From: Datura wrightii
Taxonomy: Eukaryota > Streptophyta > Magnoliopsida > Solanales > Solanaceae
Length of the DNA: 64,000 nt
NCBI GenBank assembly: GCA_035772735.1
Contig: JASDFA010000003.1
Coordinates: 61,624,501 to 61,688,500 of the forward strand
Direction: 5' to 3'
The notes beneath the pieces were generated by a model. It worked only from the letters and a program-made list of their open reading frames with translations. It did no database searches and was not told the DNA's origin. A program made the position numbers and the translations under genes. Position 1 is the first letter of the stretch. Each line of letters begins with the position of its first letter. Shown here in pieces: positions 22,681 to 33,919 of the stretch.

Positions 22681-23260
22681 CCAAAATCAATCTCCCGCTC
22701 GGGAGGGATTCCCGATAAATCGTCTAGAAAGAACTTTGGACACTCACGTACTATTGGGACTAACTAGATAGTCGGGATCTCAGACTTGACATTCTTAACC
22801 CTAACTAGATGGTACACACAACCCTTAGAAATCATCTTTCTGGCCTTAAGGTAGGAAATGAAATGACCTACAGGAACAACTGAACTACCCTTCCATTCTA
22901 AGACTGTCTGAGCCGAAAATCTGAACTCTATTGCCCGGGTTCTACTATTAACTGAAGCATAGCATGAAAATAGCTAATTCATGTAGAGAATAACATCAAA
23001 ATCATTCATGGCTAACTCTATCAAATATGCTGAGGAGACCTTCTGAAGGACTGGGACTGGGAAACCTCTATGCACCTGTGTAGCTACAACTGGCTTACCT
23101 ACTGGAGTAGAAACTGAGAAGGGTTTTGACAAGACTTCGGAACTAACTCCGAAGCTACTTTCCACATAAGGTTTCACAAAAGACAAGGTAGCCCCCGAAT
23201 CTAACAAAGCATAAACATCAATATGGAAAACTCGTAACATACCGGTGACCACATCCGGGG
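22681..23260 (-). pseudogene. Tekay aspartic protease and linker
   Basis: On the minus strand, MVTGMLRVFHIDVYALLDSG leads into ATLSFVKPYVESSFGVSSEV and FSVSTPVGKPVVATQVHRGF. This is a retropepsin-like fold with the DSGA catalytic triad intact. Downstream the frame is broken, but the usual 'HEFLDVFPDDLSGIPPEREID' type linker is still traceable near 22690-22760. The protease would cleave the Gag-Pol polyprotein. Confidence 0.85.
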
Positions 23261-24484
23261 AGACCTCCTTCTCCTAACGGGATGCGAAGGCATAGAATCT
23301 CTTTTGGCGCTAATCGTTGCCTGCACTAGTAGATGCCCCCTGATGTGCTGAGCGTGCGGGAGGGGCTACAGAACTATAAGTTGGGCCTCTATCCCTATCA
23401 TGATCCTACCTCACTACTGGGAAATCTCTGAGCATGTGTCCAAGCTTCCCACACTTGAAACAAGCACCTGAACCTTCTAGACACTAGCCAGTGTGAACCC
23501 GACCACACATGCGGCAAACTGGAACACTAGAATCTGCGGGACTACTGCTTTGACCCCTAGAGCCTGATGCTCGCCCCCTCTGATCGTACCTCGTTCTGGA
23601 TGGCACACTCAATGCTGAAGATGCTAGGTTGACGATCTCTGGTGGGTCTACTATCGGTGCCCACCTTCTTACCTCCGTTGTGAGAACCTGTGATCATCGG
23701 TCCTGGCCCTCTTGGCCTCTCTCTCTCTCAAATGTGCAGCCTCCATCTGTTGGGCATACAAAACTATCCGAGGGAAGTTCCATATCCTGATAAAGCATAG
23801 CGGTCCCGCAATCCTTTTCCAAATAGCTTGCTACTCTATGAACGAACCTGCTCACTCACGCCATCTGATGGGTTACCAACTCTGGGGTGTATTCCGATAG
23901 GTGAATGAATTCAAGGGCATACTTTTTCACCATTATCCTTCCTTGCTTCATATGTACGAACTCAGCTACTGTCAGCTCCCTCATCTCATGAGGGAATAAC
24001 CGATCCAAGAATGCAACATGAAACTTTTCCCAAGTGACAGGACCCACTCCGGCGACCCTACTATCTTTCCATTGCGAAATTAGATATGCGCGACTCCTTT
24101 CAACTGGTAAGAGGCCAACTTCGCGCACTCTATTGCATTCACCCCCATGACTTAGGTGATCTTGACGATCTCATCAATGAACTCGTATGGGTCCTCATCT
24201 ACCTTTGACCCAAGGAACTCCGGTGGGTTCATCCTCAAAAAGTATCTAACTCGAACCGCCACTGTATTGCCATTTTATGAAACATGCACAACGGTCTGCT
24301 GATTGACTTAAGTGGTCAAGGCCTGCGCAAGTGTTTGAATAGCAGATCGGAACTCAACATGAGCAACTGGTTTCGGTGCCAGGTGCTCTTGGAATGGTGG
24401 GGCTTTCTGGTGCCTATTTCCATTACCATCCTCGTGGCCTTCACCATTCCCATTTCTTATACCATTCATTCTTCGAGGATCCAT
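23261..24484 (-). pseudogene. Tekay gag with zinc knuckle
   Basis: The start MDPRRMNGIRNGNGEGHEDG is followed by FRSAIQTLAQALTTQ. After frame breaks come SYQLKG-like text and LISQWKDSRVAGVGPVTWEK with FHVAFLDRLFPHEMRE, the Retrotrans_gag core. KYALEFIHLSEYTPELV follows, and near 23440-23520 a knuckle CFKCGKLGHMLRDF in which the last Cys is Phe. The ATG is the one matching the MxxRRMNGxRN start of the plus-strand copy at 31395. Gag would form the virus-like particle and bind the element RNA. Confidence 0.88.
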
Positions 24485-24668
24485 GATTTTGCAATTTGCA
24501 AATAACACGAATTAGAGGAATAGAAAGACATTTCATTGCACGACATAGATCGTAAAAGAAGGGAACATTTCCTAAATGTCTTGTAGCCACTTTTTCATAA
24601 GTGTGTCGCGCTTCACATCCATGAAAAAGTCTCTACTTAACGCGGCTTTCAGACCCCCTAGGACACTT

Positions 24669-24692
24669 CAAACCTATTGCTCTAATACCACC
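24669..24692 (-). promoter_or_regulatory. primer binding site, Met-tRNA type
   Basis: Minus-strand GGTATTAGAGCAATAGG is close to TGGTATCAGAGC and lies between the gag leader and the LTR edge. Confidence 0.75.
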
Positions 24693-24693
24693 T

Positions 24694-24850
24694 GTAATGA
24701 CCCTAGCCCAACACTGTGAAGTATTGTCCGCTTTTGGGCCTCGACCTAGCACGGTTTTGTCCCCTTGGATTTTCAACCCAAAAGGCGCCTCATAGAATTA
24801 AGTCCAGTCCTTTACTAAATAGACCAAGACTGTCCGTCTCTTTTTCGAAC
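24694..24850. repeat. foreign-looking end of the LTR, possible TRIM/LTR fragment
   Basis: 'tgtaatgaccctagccc..actgtgaagtattgtccgctttt' and 'aaaaggcgcctcatagaatt' are absent from the equivalent place in the 3' LTR. The style (reverse: AAAGCGGACAATACTTCACA, then GGGCTAGGGTCATTAC) recalls the end of small plant TRIM-like LTRs. I name it only tentatively. Confidence 0.35.
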
Positions 24851-25553
24851 CAACATCGTTGAACCATATATATAAAGCTATTTGAAAAGCGTCTAAACAT
24901 CTGATGAGATGATAGGACAACACCCCCAACTAGCTTGCTAAGTCTGAAATCTAAAGACATGTACAAAAGAGACATAATAAAAATTGATGTCCTTGGATCA
25001 TGAGGATACATAAAAACTATGATAGATCTTGACTGAGCAAGAGCGAGCTAATGACGAGACTGAGATGGATCACCTAAACTTATATCCTGAGATAATATAT
25101 CATAGAGTATGCGGTAAATACTTTGAATGTACTAAGTATGTAGAGATAGTAAAACATGCTAGTAAAACGATAATTTGAAATCATGATTATAAAACAAGAT
25201 AGAGCATAAGAGTAAGGACATCATGCTAAAAGCCATATTCCTGAAATAAACATAATCATGAGCTATTCATTTTAAGCTGAACATAATGACCAAAGGTTTG
25301 GAAATGAAAATCTTATAGTGTGCTATACTTAAAATCATAAGTGAAAAATCATAAACTGATAAATGGGTTAAATAATCTATAAAACGTTATATCATAAGAC
25401 ATTAACATAACTAACTAAAAACATGAGGATATAATGAGAGGCTTCTTCATAATCATTAATATCACATTATAGCTTATGTGATGCCCCAACTATCTTGCTT
25501 AAGTGGGCAGAGTTGTCCTAAGCCTTTCCAAGGCAACGAACAATGAAGGTGTG
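24694..25553 (-). repeat. 5' LTR of the minus-strand Tekay, truncated
   Basis: From about 24850 the sequence follows the 3' LTR and solo LTR ('ggacaacacccccaactagct', 'aatactttgaatgtactaagtatgtagagatagtaaaacatgct', 'gtgatgcccc...aagtgggcagagttgtcctaagcc'). The outermost part (24694-24850) does not match. The LTR stops in mid-sequence at 25553, exactly where the Athila-like LTR begins, so this LTR is the target of that insertion. The other part should reappear beyond 64000. Confidence 0.78.
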
Positions 25554-26867
25554 TGATAAGTTGGTAATTTACCAACCCATTAGGCTTTTAAACATGAAAT
25601 TTTTCTTATTTTTCATGTCACTTAAGAGGATTTTATGCTCTTTCTCTTTAGTTTTTGCAGATATTCAATTTTAGGAGAGAAAGCAAGAACTTGGGCAAAA
25701 GCATGGAATTAAAGAAGAGGAGTAAAGCTTGACCGGATAGGACCTGCGCTACGTTGGATGGAGCTGGCGAATGCAGGATCTTACTGGCCAGAGCGAAAGG
25801 TGCATCGGCGGAACGTGGTTCAACACCTGCGGACCACTGGTGCCAACACCGGTTGAACCTAGGTTCACTTCCCTCGCCCCAGCGATGCAACGACGTTCAT
25901 GGATGGGCATCAGCAAAATGCCTGTGACTCATAAGTGACACCGCCTGCAGGAAAGGGAAAATCATCCAGCACAAGAATTTAGGAGCATTTTGACCTATTT
26001 CTATACATTCTTTAGAAAGTACCTTATCATTCCTTCCATATTTGTAGAGTGTAGAAAGTTATAGATATAATATTGAGTATATTTTCTTCTTCTTCTTCTT
26101 AAACATAACAAACCTCAATTGAAGACAATTGTGAGCTTGATTTTAACTCTTAATGATGAATGTTATAATTTTAATTGTTCATATAATTTTGTATTTCTAA
26201 TCAATGAGTAGCTAAATTTTCTTGCTATGGTTGTGTGCATGAATTGGGGTTAAATTAGATTGGGTGTTGTTAGATTAATATTAGAGTCACTCATTCAATA
26301 TAAATCTGTTATTTTCTCCTAATTTATAATTAAATTACTCATAGTTGCAAATGTGGGGTAATGGGTGTTGATTGGGTGATGTTAGGCTAGAGATATCTAA
26401 AACCTGTAATCATTCACACATGGGAGATTTGAGGCTAGAAATAGCTCAAATCAGACCCAATTCATAATGGCTATATTGTTTGGGACCTTGGGGTTTGAGA
26501 AAACCCGAGGCAAAAGGAACCTTAACGGTTGAAAAAAAATTGGGTGCCACCTCGTCCATGGCTATTTATATTTATAAGTAATAAATTGATTGTCTAATAC
26601 ATTCCAATCCAATTGGCACCCCGTTCAAAAGAATACTCCTAGATCTTGCTCATTCTTGTTAATTCATGTTGGTTATCTTCTTGATTGATCAATAGTTATT
26701 ATTACATTTTCATTGCAATCTTTTGAACCCCCAAATTTTTATTTGTTTTTCTTAAATACAATGATGCTTCTTAGTTTTACTTGATAGAAAACTTTTGTGC
26801 CATCTAAGTATTATTCTCTTTGGGATTTGACCCCGACACTCATCTGGGTTAAATCTTGACATTATCA
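25554..26867 (+). repeat. 5' LTR of the Athila-like element
   Basis: It starts TGATAAGTTGGTAATTTACC and ends GACATTATCA, followed at once by the primer site. The terminal palindrome and the 'tttgaccccgacactcat' block near the 3' end are shared with the other Athila-like LTRs. A GC-rich block with GCGCTACG/CGGCGGAAC/ACACCGG motifs lies at 25735-25950. Length is about 1.31 kb. Confidence 0.82.
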
Positions 26868-26890
26868 AAAATGGCGTCGCTGTTGAGGAA
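26868..26890 (+). promoter_or_regulatory. primer binding site, Athila type
   Basis: ATGGCGTCGCTGTTGAGGA directly after the LTR is a decayed form of TGGCGCCGTTGCCGGGGA, the primer site common in Athila/Tat elements (usually assigned to tRNA-Asp). Confidence 0.7.
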
Positions 26891-26895
26891 TGGTG

Positions 26896-27338
26896 TTAGA
26901 TAGCCCCTAGTTGATTGCTGAGTTAAATTAATTTAGCATGTTGTATTTCGTTCTGCCATTGTTGAATTGTAGATTAGTGTGATAATAAGCCCCTTCAAAA
27001 GGCTAGTTAGAGATCCCAAAGGGGCGTCTTATTTTGAAACTCATCAATTGATGGATGAAATGTGGAGGAGGGTGGAGAGAAAAGACATTGTGATGATAGT
27101 GGTGATGAAGCAAATTGAGTTGTTAGCAAATTGTATGATGGGTTTTCATATGATGTATCAACAAGCAACCAGGGCTACAGGTATCCTTATAATGAAAATC
27201 AATGTCGGAACTCTGTTTGTACAACTGATACAAGTAGTAAGGGGAGTGAAGATTCCTTCTTATCCCGCATTGAATGCATGTTTGAGGTTGTGCTTGAGTG
27301 AGTTTTTTTAACTGATTTAGGGATTCAGGAGCTACAAA
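26896..27338 (+). pseudogene. Athila-like gag remnant
   Basis: Open pieces such as HQLMDEMWRRVERKDIVMIV and ELLANCMMGFHMMYQQATRA sit where the C-terminal half of Athila gag would lie. The N-terminal Retrotrans_gag part seen in the minus-strand copy at 51757-52640 is absent, so most of gag has been deleted. The assignment rests mainly on position between the primer site and pol. Confidence 0.5.
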
Positions 27339-27899
27339 GTGATCTGTAACACCTCACTCAAGGTGAAGGACCATGAAATGTCCATCAGACGGTTAGAAGA
27401 AAGAATGAACCGATTAACATCTCAAATGGCAACCCAAAAAGTGATAAAGGAAGAAAATACTCCATCAATCCAAATCAATGCGGAGGAAGAAGCCATAAAA
27501 TGGGGGATGGAAGAAGAAATCTTGAAGGAAATGTTCGAAAGCATTCTCTTGAACAGTGGAGGGTTGGAAGAGGTGTTTCATGTTAGCAAGGGGTTGGGAA
27601 CCTACTCCTTTCAACCAAAGAAACTTGATCTTGACCTCATGAATCGGAAAACTCCACCGTCGCAACCATCCATCATTTCACAATCGGTCTTAGAGCTGAA
27701 AACGTTACTTTCCCATTTGCAGTATATCTATTTGGGGGCAAATGAGACACTCGTGGTGATTATCTCAGCTAAGCTCAATAACCAACTAGTGGAAGCACTT
27801 CTACTAGTCTTGAGGAAGCATATTCAAGCAGTAGGGTGGTATATAGAGGATATCATTGGTAAACCTAAGGATATTTATACTCACAAGATCAACCTTTAG
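27339..27899 (+). pseudogene. Athila-like gag end fused to the start of RT
   Basis: The N-terminal third is a coiled-coil-like stretch (MSIRRLEERMNRLTSQMATQ) typical of the gag C-terminus. The C-terminal half reads VLELKTLLSHLQYIYLGANE, then TLVVIISAKLNN and VLRKHIQAVGWYIEDIIGKP, the conserved N-terminal flank of Athila RT. The aspartic protease expected between them is missing, so an internal deletion fused the two. The frame is open for 186 codons, but both ends are artefacts of decay. Confidence 0.8.
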
Positions 27900-28870
27900 G
27901 AAGATTGTAGCCCTTCAGTTGAGCATCAGAGACGTTTGAATCCACCGATGCAAGAGGTAGTCAAGAAAGAAATTATCAAAAGGTTAGATGCTTGAGTTGT
28001 GTACCCAATAGCTGATAGCAGTTGAGTAAGCCTAGTCCAATGTGTTCCAAATAAAGGTGGAAAAACAGTGGTACCAAATGAGAAGGATGAGTTGATTGCA
28101 ACACGTCCAGTTACTGGATGGAGGGTGTGTATGGACTATCGAAAGTTAAACTCATGCACCAAGAAGGATCACTTTCCAGTCCCATTTATTGGCCAAATGC
28201 TAGATCGCTTGGCTGGGAGAGAATATTATCGTGTTATCAGATGGATATTCAGGCTACAATCAAATTTCTATTACCTTGGACGAACAAGAGGATGTATGAG
28301 GTTTGCATTTAAGAGGATGCCCTTCGGGCATTGCAATGCTCCAACTACTTTCCAGAGATGTATGTTGTCAATCTTTCAATGGTAGAGGAGACTAAGGAAG
28401 CCTTCGTACATGGATGCTCAATAGTAGGAAATTCATTTGAAGGCTGTTTGGTTCACCTAGAAGAGGTGTTGAAAAGATGCGAGGAAACGAACTTGGTACT
28501 TAATGAGGAAAAGTGTCACTTCATGGTAAAAGAAGGTATTGTTCTAGGGTAGAAGATTTCTGAGAAGGGGATTGAGCTAGACCAAGTTAAACTTAACGCC
28601 ATTTCTGATTTACCTCCACCAAAAACTGTGAAGGTCATTAGGAGTTTTTGGGGACATGCGGTATTTTACTGCCATTTTATCAAAGACTTCTCCAAGGTAG
28701 AACATCCTTTAATCAGATTGTTGGAAAAAGATGCAAAGTTTAATTTTGATGAGGATTGTATGAGGGCTTTTACGGAATTAAAAGAAAAGCTTGTATCCTC
28801 TCCAATCATCATCGGACTGTACTGGTCTAAACCCTTTTATTAATGTGTGATGCCAGTGGTGTAGCATTAG
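27900..28870 (+). pseudogene. Athila-like reverse transcriptase
   Basis: Segments in several frames read TRPVTGWRVCMDYRKLNSCT with KKDHFPVPFIGQMLDRLAG, then RMPFGHCNAPTTFQRCMLSI, then GNSFEGCLVHLEEVLKRCEE and EEKCHFMVKEGIVLG, then FYCHFIKDFSKVEHPLIRLL. The box that reads FMDDFSV in relatives is FVHGCSI here, so both catalytic Asp residues are lost. Stops and frame changes occur at about 28240, 28385 and 28551. RNase H begins immediately after (CDASGVAL) and is cut by the Tekay insertion. Confidence 0.9.
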
Positions 28871-28875
28871 GGTCA
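28871..28875 (+). repeat. target-site flank of the Tekay (+) insertion, left
   Basis: GGTCA precedes the LTR and AGGAA (38501-38505) follows it. Only two of five bases agree, but the RNase H reading resumes with exactly a 5-bp overlap, as expected for a decayed duplication. Confidence 0.5.
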
Positions 28876-31174
28876 TGTAATACCCCGAGAGTACCTAAGA
28901 TTAGATGCGGGATCAAAAATGGAAGTTGACTGAAAACTGAGAAAAATGTTGCAGGATGGACGACCCAACGGATCGTTCGTTCAACCAACGACCCATTGGA
29001 TCCAGTCGTGGGAAGTGATGGCCTAGTAACAGTGGAAATAACGGGTGATGTAACAACTCATTGTTGGGAATAACTAGTCATTGTTTGTAATCGTGGTGGG
29101 TACTGAACCTTGACATTTGGGGATATGACGGGTCATCCCATGACCTATCCTGAGAAGGGACAATCCATGATTATGAGTCATTGTAGGGGAATATGAAAAT
29201 TTCTAGTGGACCCAATGGAATGAAACCACGACTCATTGGAGGGAACAACAAGTTGTGGTGAGGCTCGTTGTGAGGAGAAGTTTAGGATCTTCAAGAGGCA
29301 AACGACGATCGAACCAACGACATGTTAGATGAAAGGACGAGTCATCCTGTAGAGTCGTGGATTGAATCTGAGATGAAGGACTTGGCAGTGCAGGTGATGG
29401 ATCGATACCACGAGTCGTAGTATCCTTCAATGACTTGGTCGTACGTTCGTTAGATCATCCAATGCAGATTTTTCAAGGTATTTCATTAAGGGTATTTTCA
29501 TCATTCCTACGCTCTAAGGCCCTAAACTACGCCATTTTATGTTATTTTCTGAGTATGTTAAGATAGGTTAAGCTCACCTAAACTATTCATTGTAAAGCAT
29601 GCAAAGTTAGGAATATTTAAGAGTGATCGAGCTAGTTCTCAAGCTCTTCTTCATCAATTTTCCCTTGGGCTTTCAAAAAGTGTTGAAATTTGATCTTACC
29701 CAGGTATGTAGGGTTATGAATGGGTATTTTCGTTCACACCCATGCCCAATTTCTCCTAATTCATGAAATCTGATCAAAAATCTTATGGGGTTTTACTTAA
29801 ATTTGGTGGAATTCTAATGACTTACTAATGGGTTATTATATTTTGAGATTTACATCATGTTTTATGAAATTTGATCAGATTCTACAACTATTTTGATTAT
29901 AAAATTATTGATTTCGATTTCTACTAAAGCTATCCTAACTATGTATGATCCATGATGAATCGAGTTATGATCTTTACTACAATTATTGATATTTACAAAC
30001 CCATCATGATTTATGATTTGAAATATGGATTTATTCAACTTCCTATTACGATTTGATGATTTGCAAAGTATATGTACGATCTAAAAGTATTCATCTATCC
30101 CACGATTTATGAATTATGTTTTGGCCGACTCACAAGCCTTGTTTATGACTAGTTCATGAATTTACAAGTATATTTATGAGTATCGTGATCTAACTAGCCC
30201 ATGAATCTCATGCATGTTATACTATGAGCACTATATATTTTTTGGGAGTAGTATTTAACACCAAGTAGGTTTGGGCATAGGTTCATCACTGGATCTCATA
30301 ACTATGTGCAGTCGTAGGATATGTTGGGACCTCCCTTATGACTGTCCCTAGCCCAATTGGCCCTTTTTTATGGTGATATCACGCCATTCATGGTTCTACT
30401 CTTGGCAAGGTACGAATACCCTCCCGACTAGGGTTACAAGTCGGGCTCCACGTGTGCTCATATAGAGTATATCAGTTATGAGAATCTCCCACTGTTCCTC
30501 ATGATTTATGCATTTTTATGATTATGTATATTGGTTTAAGTCATGTTCAATAGAGTTTTTCTCTTATGATTATGATTACGATTGTAGTATTAATGTTTTG
30601 AAAACCTTGAGCCCTTATGTTATGTTATAATATTTATCTTATGAGCATGTTGTCCTACTCTTATGATAATTTATGAGTTGCATATATATTATAAATGTCT
30701 GTTTTACTTACCTTGAATACCCGGTACATTTCACGTATTGACCGCATACTTTTTATGCTATATCGTTTCATGATATAGGACCCGACTCTTAGGCTCATCT
30801 GCAACATTAGTCCATCTCAGAGTTAGCTATCAACCTTTATGTGAGTCCTCATGTTCTGAGGACCATATGTCCAGACATTGATGTTTTCTTTTGTTTCAGT
30901 TTTTCTGGTTTAGTTGGGGAAGTTGGCCCATCAACCCATCTGATATGATAGAGGCTTTCAAACAATTTGTAGTACTTAGATGATATGTATTTCTAGTACT
31001 TTTTCATTTATCATGTTATGCCATGTTACATTTATGTTTTCGCTATATCATATGTCCATTCTTATTCTTAAAGTGAAATGAAGTTAGATGAATGTAATTG
31101 TCATGGTTCGACGTGGAGTCTCTCAGGGTTCTTTGTCCCGTGTTATGATCTGGGTTTATGTTCGGGTTGTGAAA
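28876..31174 (+). repeat. 5' LTR of Tekay (+)
   Basis: It starts TGTAATACCCCGAGAGTACC and ends GGGTTGTGAAA (an A replaces C in the usual TGACA end). ACGACTCGT/ACGAGTCGT-like motifs cluster at 28960-29460. Landmarks include 'gtatgtagggttatgaatgggta', 'tacttaccttgaatacccggtacattt' and 'ttcatgatataggaccc'. It keeps about 70 bases near 28945-29015 that the 3' LTR lacks. Confidence 0.9.
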
Positions 31175-31175
31175 A

Positions 31176-31196
31176 ACTTGGTATTAGAGTAATAGG
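31176..31196 (+). promoter_or_regulatory. primer binding site, Met-tRNA type
   Basis: ACTTGGTATTAGAGTAATAG is a two-base variant of TTGGTATCAGAGC plus extension, directly after the LTR. Confidence 0.8.
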
Positions 31197-31394
31197 TTTG
31201 AAGTGTCCTAGGGTGTTTGAAAGCCGCATTAAGTAGAGTCTTTTTCATGGATTTTTCATGGGTGTGAAGCGCGCCATGCTTATGACGAAGAGGCTATGAG
31301 ATGTTTAGGAAATGTTCCCTTCTTCCCTGATCTATGTTGTGCGATGAGAAGTCTTTCTATCCTTATAATTCGTGTTATTCGCGATTGCAGAATC

Positions 31395-32500
31395 ATGGCT
31401 CCTCGAAGAATGAATGGTAGGAGAAATGAAAATAGCGAGGGCCATGAGGATGGCAACGGACACGGGCATCAGTAAGCCCCACCAGCTCAGGAGCCCCAGG
31501 CACCAGAGCCAGTTACCTATGCTGAGTTTCGGGAAGCTATCTAGATGCTTGTGTAGTCCTTGACCACTCAGGTCAACCAGAAGGTTGTTGCGTATATTCC
31601 ACAAAATGGCAATGCGGCGGTGGCTTGGGTCAAAGATTTCTTGAGGATGAACCTGCCGGAGTTCCTTAGGTCCAAGGTAGATGAGGACCCGCATGAATTC
31701 ATAGAAGAGATTCTAAAGATCACCTAGGTTATTGGGGTGACAAATGGAGACTGTGTTGATTTGGCCTCCTATCAGCGTAAAGGGGTGGCGCATAGATGGT
31801 TCAATCAATGGAGAGATGCTAGAGCAGCAGCGGTAGGCCCTATAGGTTGGAAGAGTTTCACGCGGCCTTTCTGGATCGGTTCATCCCTCGCGAGATGAGG
31901 GTACTGAAGGAGGCCAAGTTTGTAACCTGAAGCAGGGTGACATGTCAGTTTAGGAGTACGCTTTGGAGTTCACCCATTTATCTAAATATGCACTAGAGTT
32001 GGTGGAAGACCAGAGGGTTCGAGTGAGCCGATTTGTGCATGGAGTGGCGGACTACCTGGATAAGGATTGTAGGATCACCATGTTGCAACGGGATATAGAT
32101 TTTTCCCGCATAGTGTTGCATGCCCAGCTGATGGAGTTAGTGTACCGAAGGTAGATAGAGGCCAAGAGGGCCAGGAGAAACAATTATGGGACTTTCTTAC
32201 GCTAGATCGGGGGGCGGACAACGCCAACAGTCTTAGCACAGGTATTTTGCTCCAGCACCATCTTCCGCCAGTACACCATCTAGATCACGAGGGGATTAGA
32301 GGAGTAGGGCTCTAAATTCTAGAAGCTAGGGTAGCATGCAAATAGAGCGCACCTTCCCAGCTTGTACGGGGTGCGGCAAGAATCACCTAGGAAGGTTCCT
32401 GGTTGGTGTAGATGCTTTCTTCAAGTTTGGCAAACGCAGACACCTACTCAAGGATTGTCCTTCAGCAAGATGAGGGGGCGACAGAGCCCGTATTCCACCA
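31395..32500 (+). pseudogene. Tekay (+) gag with degraded zinc knuckles
   Basis: The start MAPRRMNGRRNENSEGHEDG precedes a stop. Then come VTYAEFREAI, LTTQVNQKVV, NLPEFLRSKVDEDPHEF, ASYQRKGVAHRWFNQWRDAR, FTHLSKYALELVEDQRVRVS and CRITMLQRDIDF. Near 32355-32465 there is CTGCGKNHLGRFL and then FFKFGKRRHLLKDCP, where the knuckle has lost Cys residues. At least six stops or shifts are visible. It would be the particle protein of the element. Confidence 0.9.
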
Positions 32501-33127
32501 GCTAGCTTAGCTACTCTAGTAGCACGTGCCCCTCAGCATGGTGCCTCGACTAGTTCAGCCGGTGGTCAGTGCCAAAACAAGCTCTATGCCCTTGCGACCC
32601 GTCAGGAGTAGGAGACGTCACCGGATGTGGTTACTGGTATATTATAGGTGTTTCATACTTGATGTTTATGCTTTGTTAGATCTAGGGGCTACCTTGTCTT
32701 TTGTGACACCTTATATTTCTAGTAGCTTAGGAGTTAGTCCCGAGACTCTATCAGAACCATTTTCAGTTTCTACTCCCGTTGGTGATTCGGTTGTAGCTAG
32801 GCAGGTGTATAGAGGATGCCCGGTCACTATATTGCATAAAGTCACCTCTGCAGATCTTGTAGAGTTAGCCATTAATTTCTTTGATACTATTCTTTGCATT
32901 GATTAGTTGTATGCGCGTTATGCTTCTGTTAATTGTAGAACCCGTGCCGTGGAATTTTGTTTTTTGGGTGAGTCAGTCTTATAGTGGAACGGTAGTTTGG
33001 TCGTGCCTTTAGTTCATTTTATTTCCTATCTTAAGGCCAGAAAGATGATCTCCAAGGGTTGTATGTATCATCTAGTTAAGCTTAAGGATGTTGAGTCTGA
33101 GACCCCGACTATCTAGTCAGTTTCGGT
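32501..33127 (+). pseudogene. Tekay (+) aspartic protease
   Basis: FILDVYALLDLGATLSFVTP is the active-site region; the catalytic DSGA reads DLGA, so the Ser is lost. SLGVSPETLSEPFSVSTPVG, then VYRGCPVTILHKV and VELAINFFDTILCID follow, then a stop and a poorly kept stretch with LKARKMISKGCMYHLVKLKD. Compared with the minus-strand copy the fold is recognisable end to end. Confidence 0.88.
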
Positions 33128-33919
33128 GGTGCATGAGTACCTAGACGTGTTTCCTGATGATTTACTAGGTGTTCCTCCTGAGTGGAAAATTGATTTTGTT
33201 ATTGACCTTCTTCTCGACACACAACCTATATCTATCCCTCCTTATAGGATGGCTTCATCCTAGCTAAAGGAGTTGAAGGACTAGTTGAAGTACCTGTTAG
33301 ATAAGGGTGTCATTAGACCGAGCAAGTCCCCATGTGGTGCACCAGTCCTATTCGTCCAAAAATAGATGGTTCCCTTCGGATGTGCATTGACTATCGAAAA
33401 TTAAACAAAGTCACCATCAAGAACAAGTATCCTCTACCCAGGATTAATGATTTGTTTAACCAGCTTCAGGGTGCCAAGTGTTTCTCAAAGATAGATCTTA
33501 GGTCCGAGTATTATCAACTTATAGTTCGGGAATGTGATCTCTCGAAGACAACCTTCAGGATGCGGTATGGTCATTATGAGTTTGTAGTTATGTATTTTGA
33601 ATTAACAAATGCACCTGCAACTTTTATGGACATGATGAACTGGGTGTTCAAGATGTACCTGGACATGTTCGTGATCGTGTTCATTGATGACATCCTTATA
33701 TACTCTCGGAACGAGAAGGAGCATGCCGCTCATTTGAGAATAGTGCTTCAGACACTCAGGGATCGCCAAATGTATGCCAAATTCAGCAAGTGTGAGTTTT
33801 GGTTGAACTTTGTACCATTTCTAGGCCATGTGATGACGAATGAGGGTATAAAGGTGGACTCTAAGAAAATAGAAGAGGTGAAGAATTGGCCTAGACCAGT
33901 GAGTCCTTTGTATATTTAA
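33128..33919 (+). pseudogene. Tekay (+) reverse transcriptase
   Basis: The linker HEYLDVFPDDLLGVPPEWKI and ISIPPYRMA leads, after stops, to SLRMCIDYRKLNKVTIKNKY, then SKIDLRSEYYQLIVRECDLS, NAPATFMDMMNWVFKMYLDM, VFIDDILIYS and FLGHVMTNEGIKVD. The FIDD catalytic box is intact, and 195 codons are open, the longest preserved RT piece in the window. Stops upstream (near 33105, 33260 and 33284) separate it from the protease, so it could not be made as Gag-Pol. Confidence 0.93.

Larger units (their letters stand above)
16250..25553 (-). mobile_element. Tekay/Del chromovirus (Ty3/gypsy), interrupted and defective
   Basis: On the minus strand the order is a 5' LTR (from 25553 down, truncated), primer site, gag, protease, RT, RNase H, integrase with chromodomain, a damaged polypurine tract and a 3' LTR (ending at 16250). 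This is the gag-PR-RT-RH-INT order of Ty3/gypsy. The C-terminal chromodomain-like segment and Met-tRNA primer site place it among chromoviruses, closest to Del/Tekay. The 3' LTR carries a foreign insertion at 17058-18499. The 5' LTR stops at 25553, where an Athila-like element begins, and the missing LTR end should lie beyond the window. The left flank is TTATA. Confidence 0.85.

Noticed and set aside
27339..27899. A novel 186-residue host protein
   Set aside because: The C-terminal half is the N-terminal flank of Athila RT and the N-terminal part looks like a gag end. The open frame results from an internal deletion.
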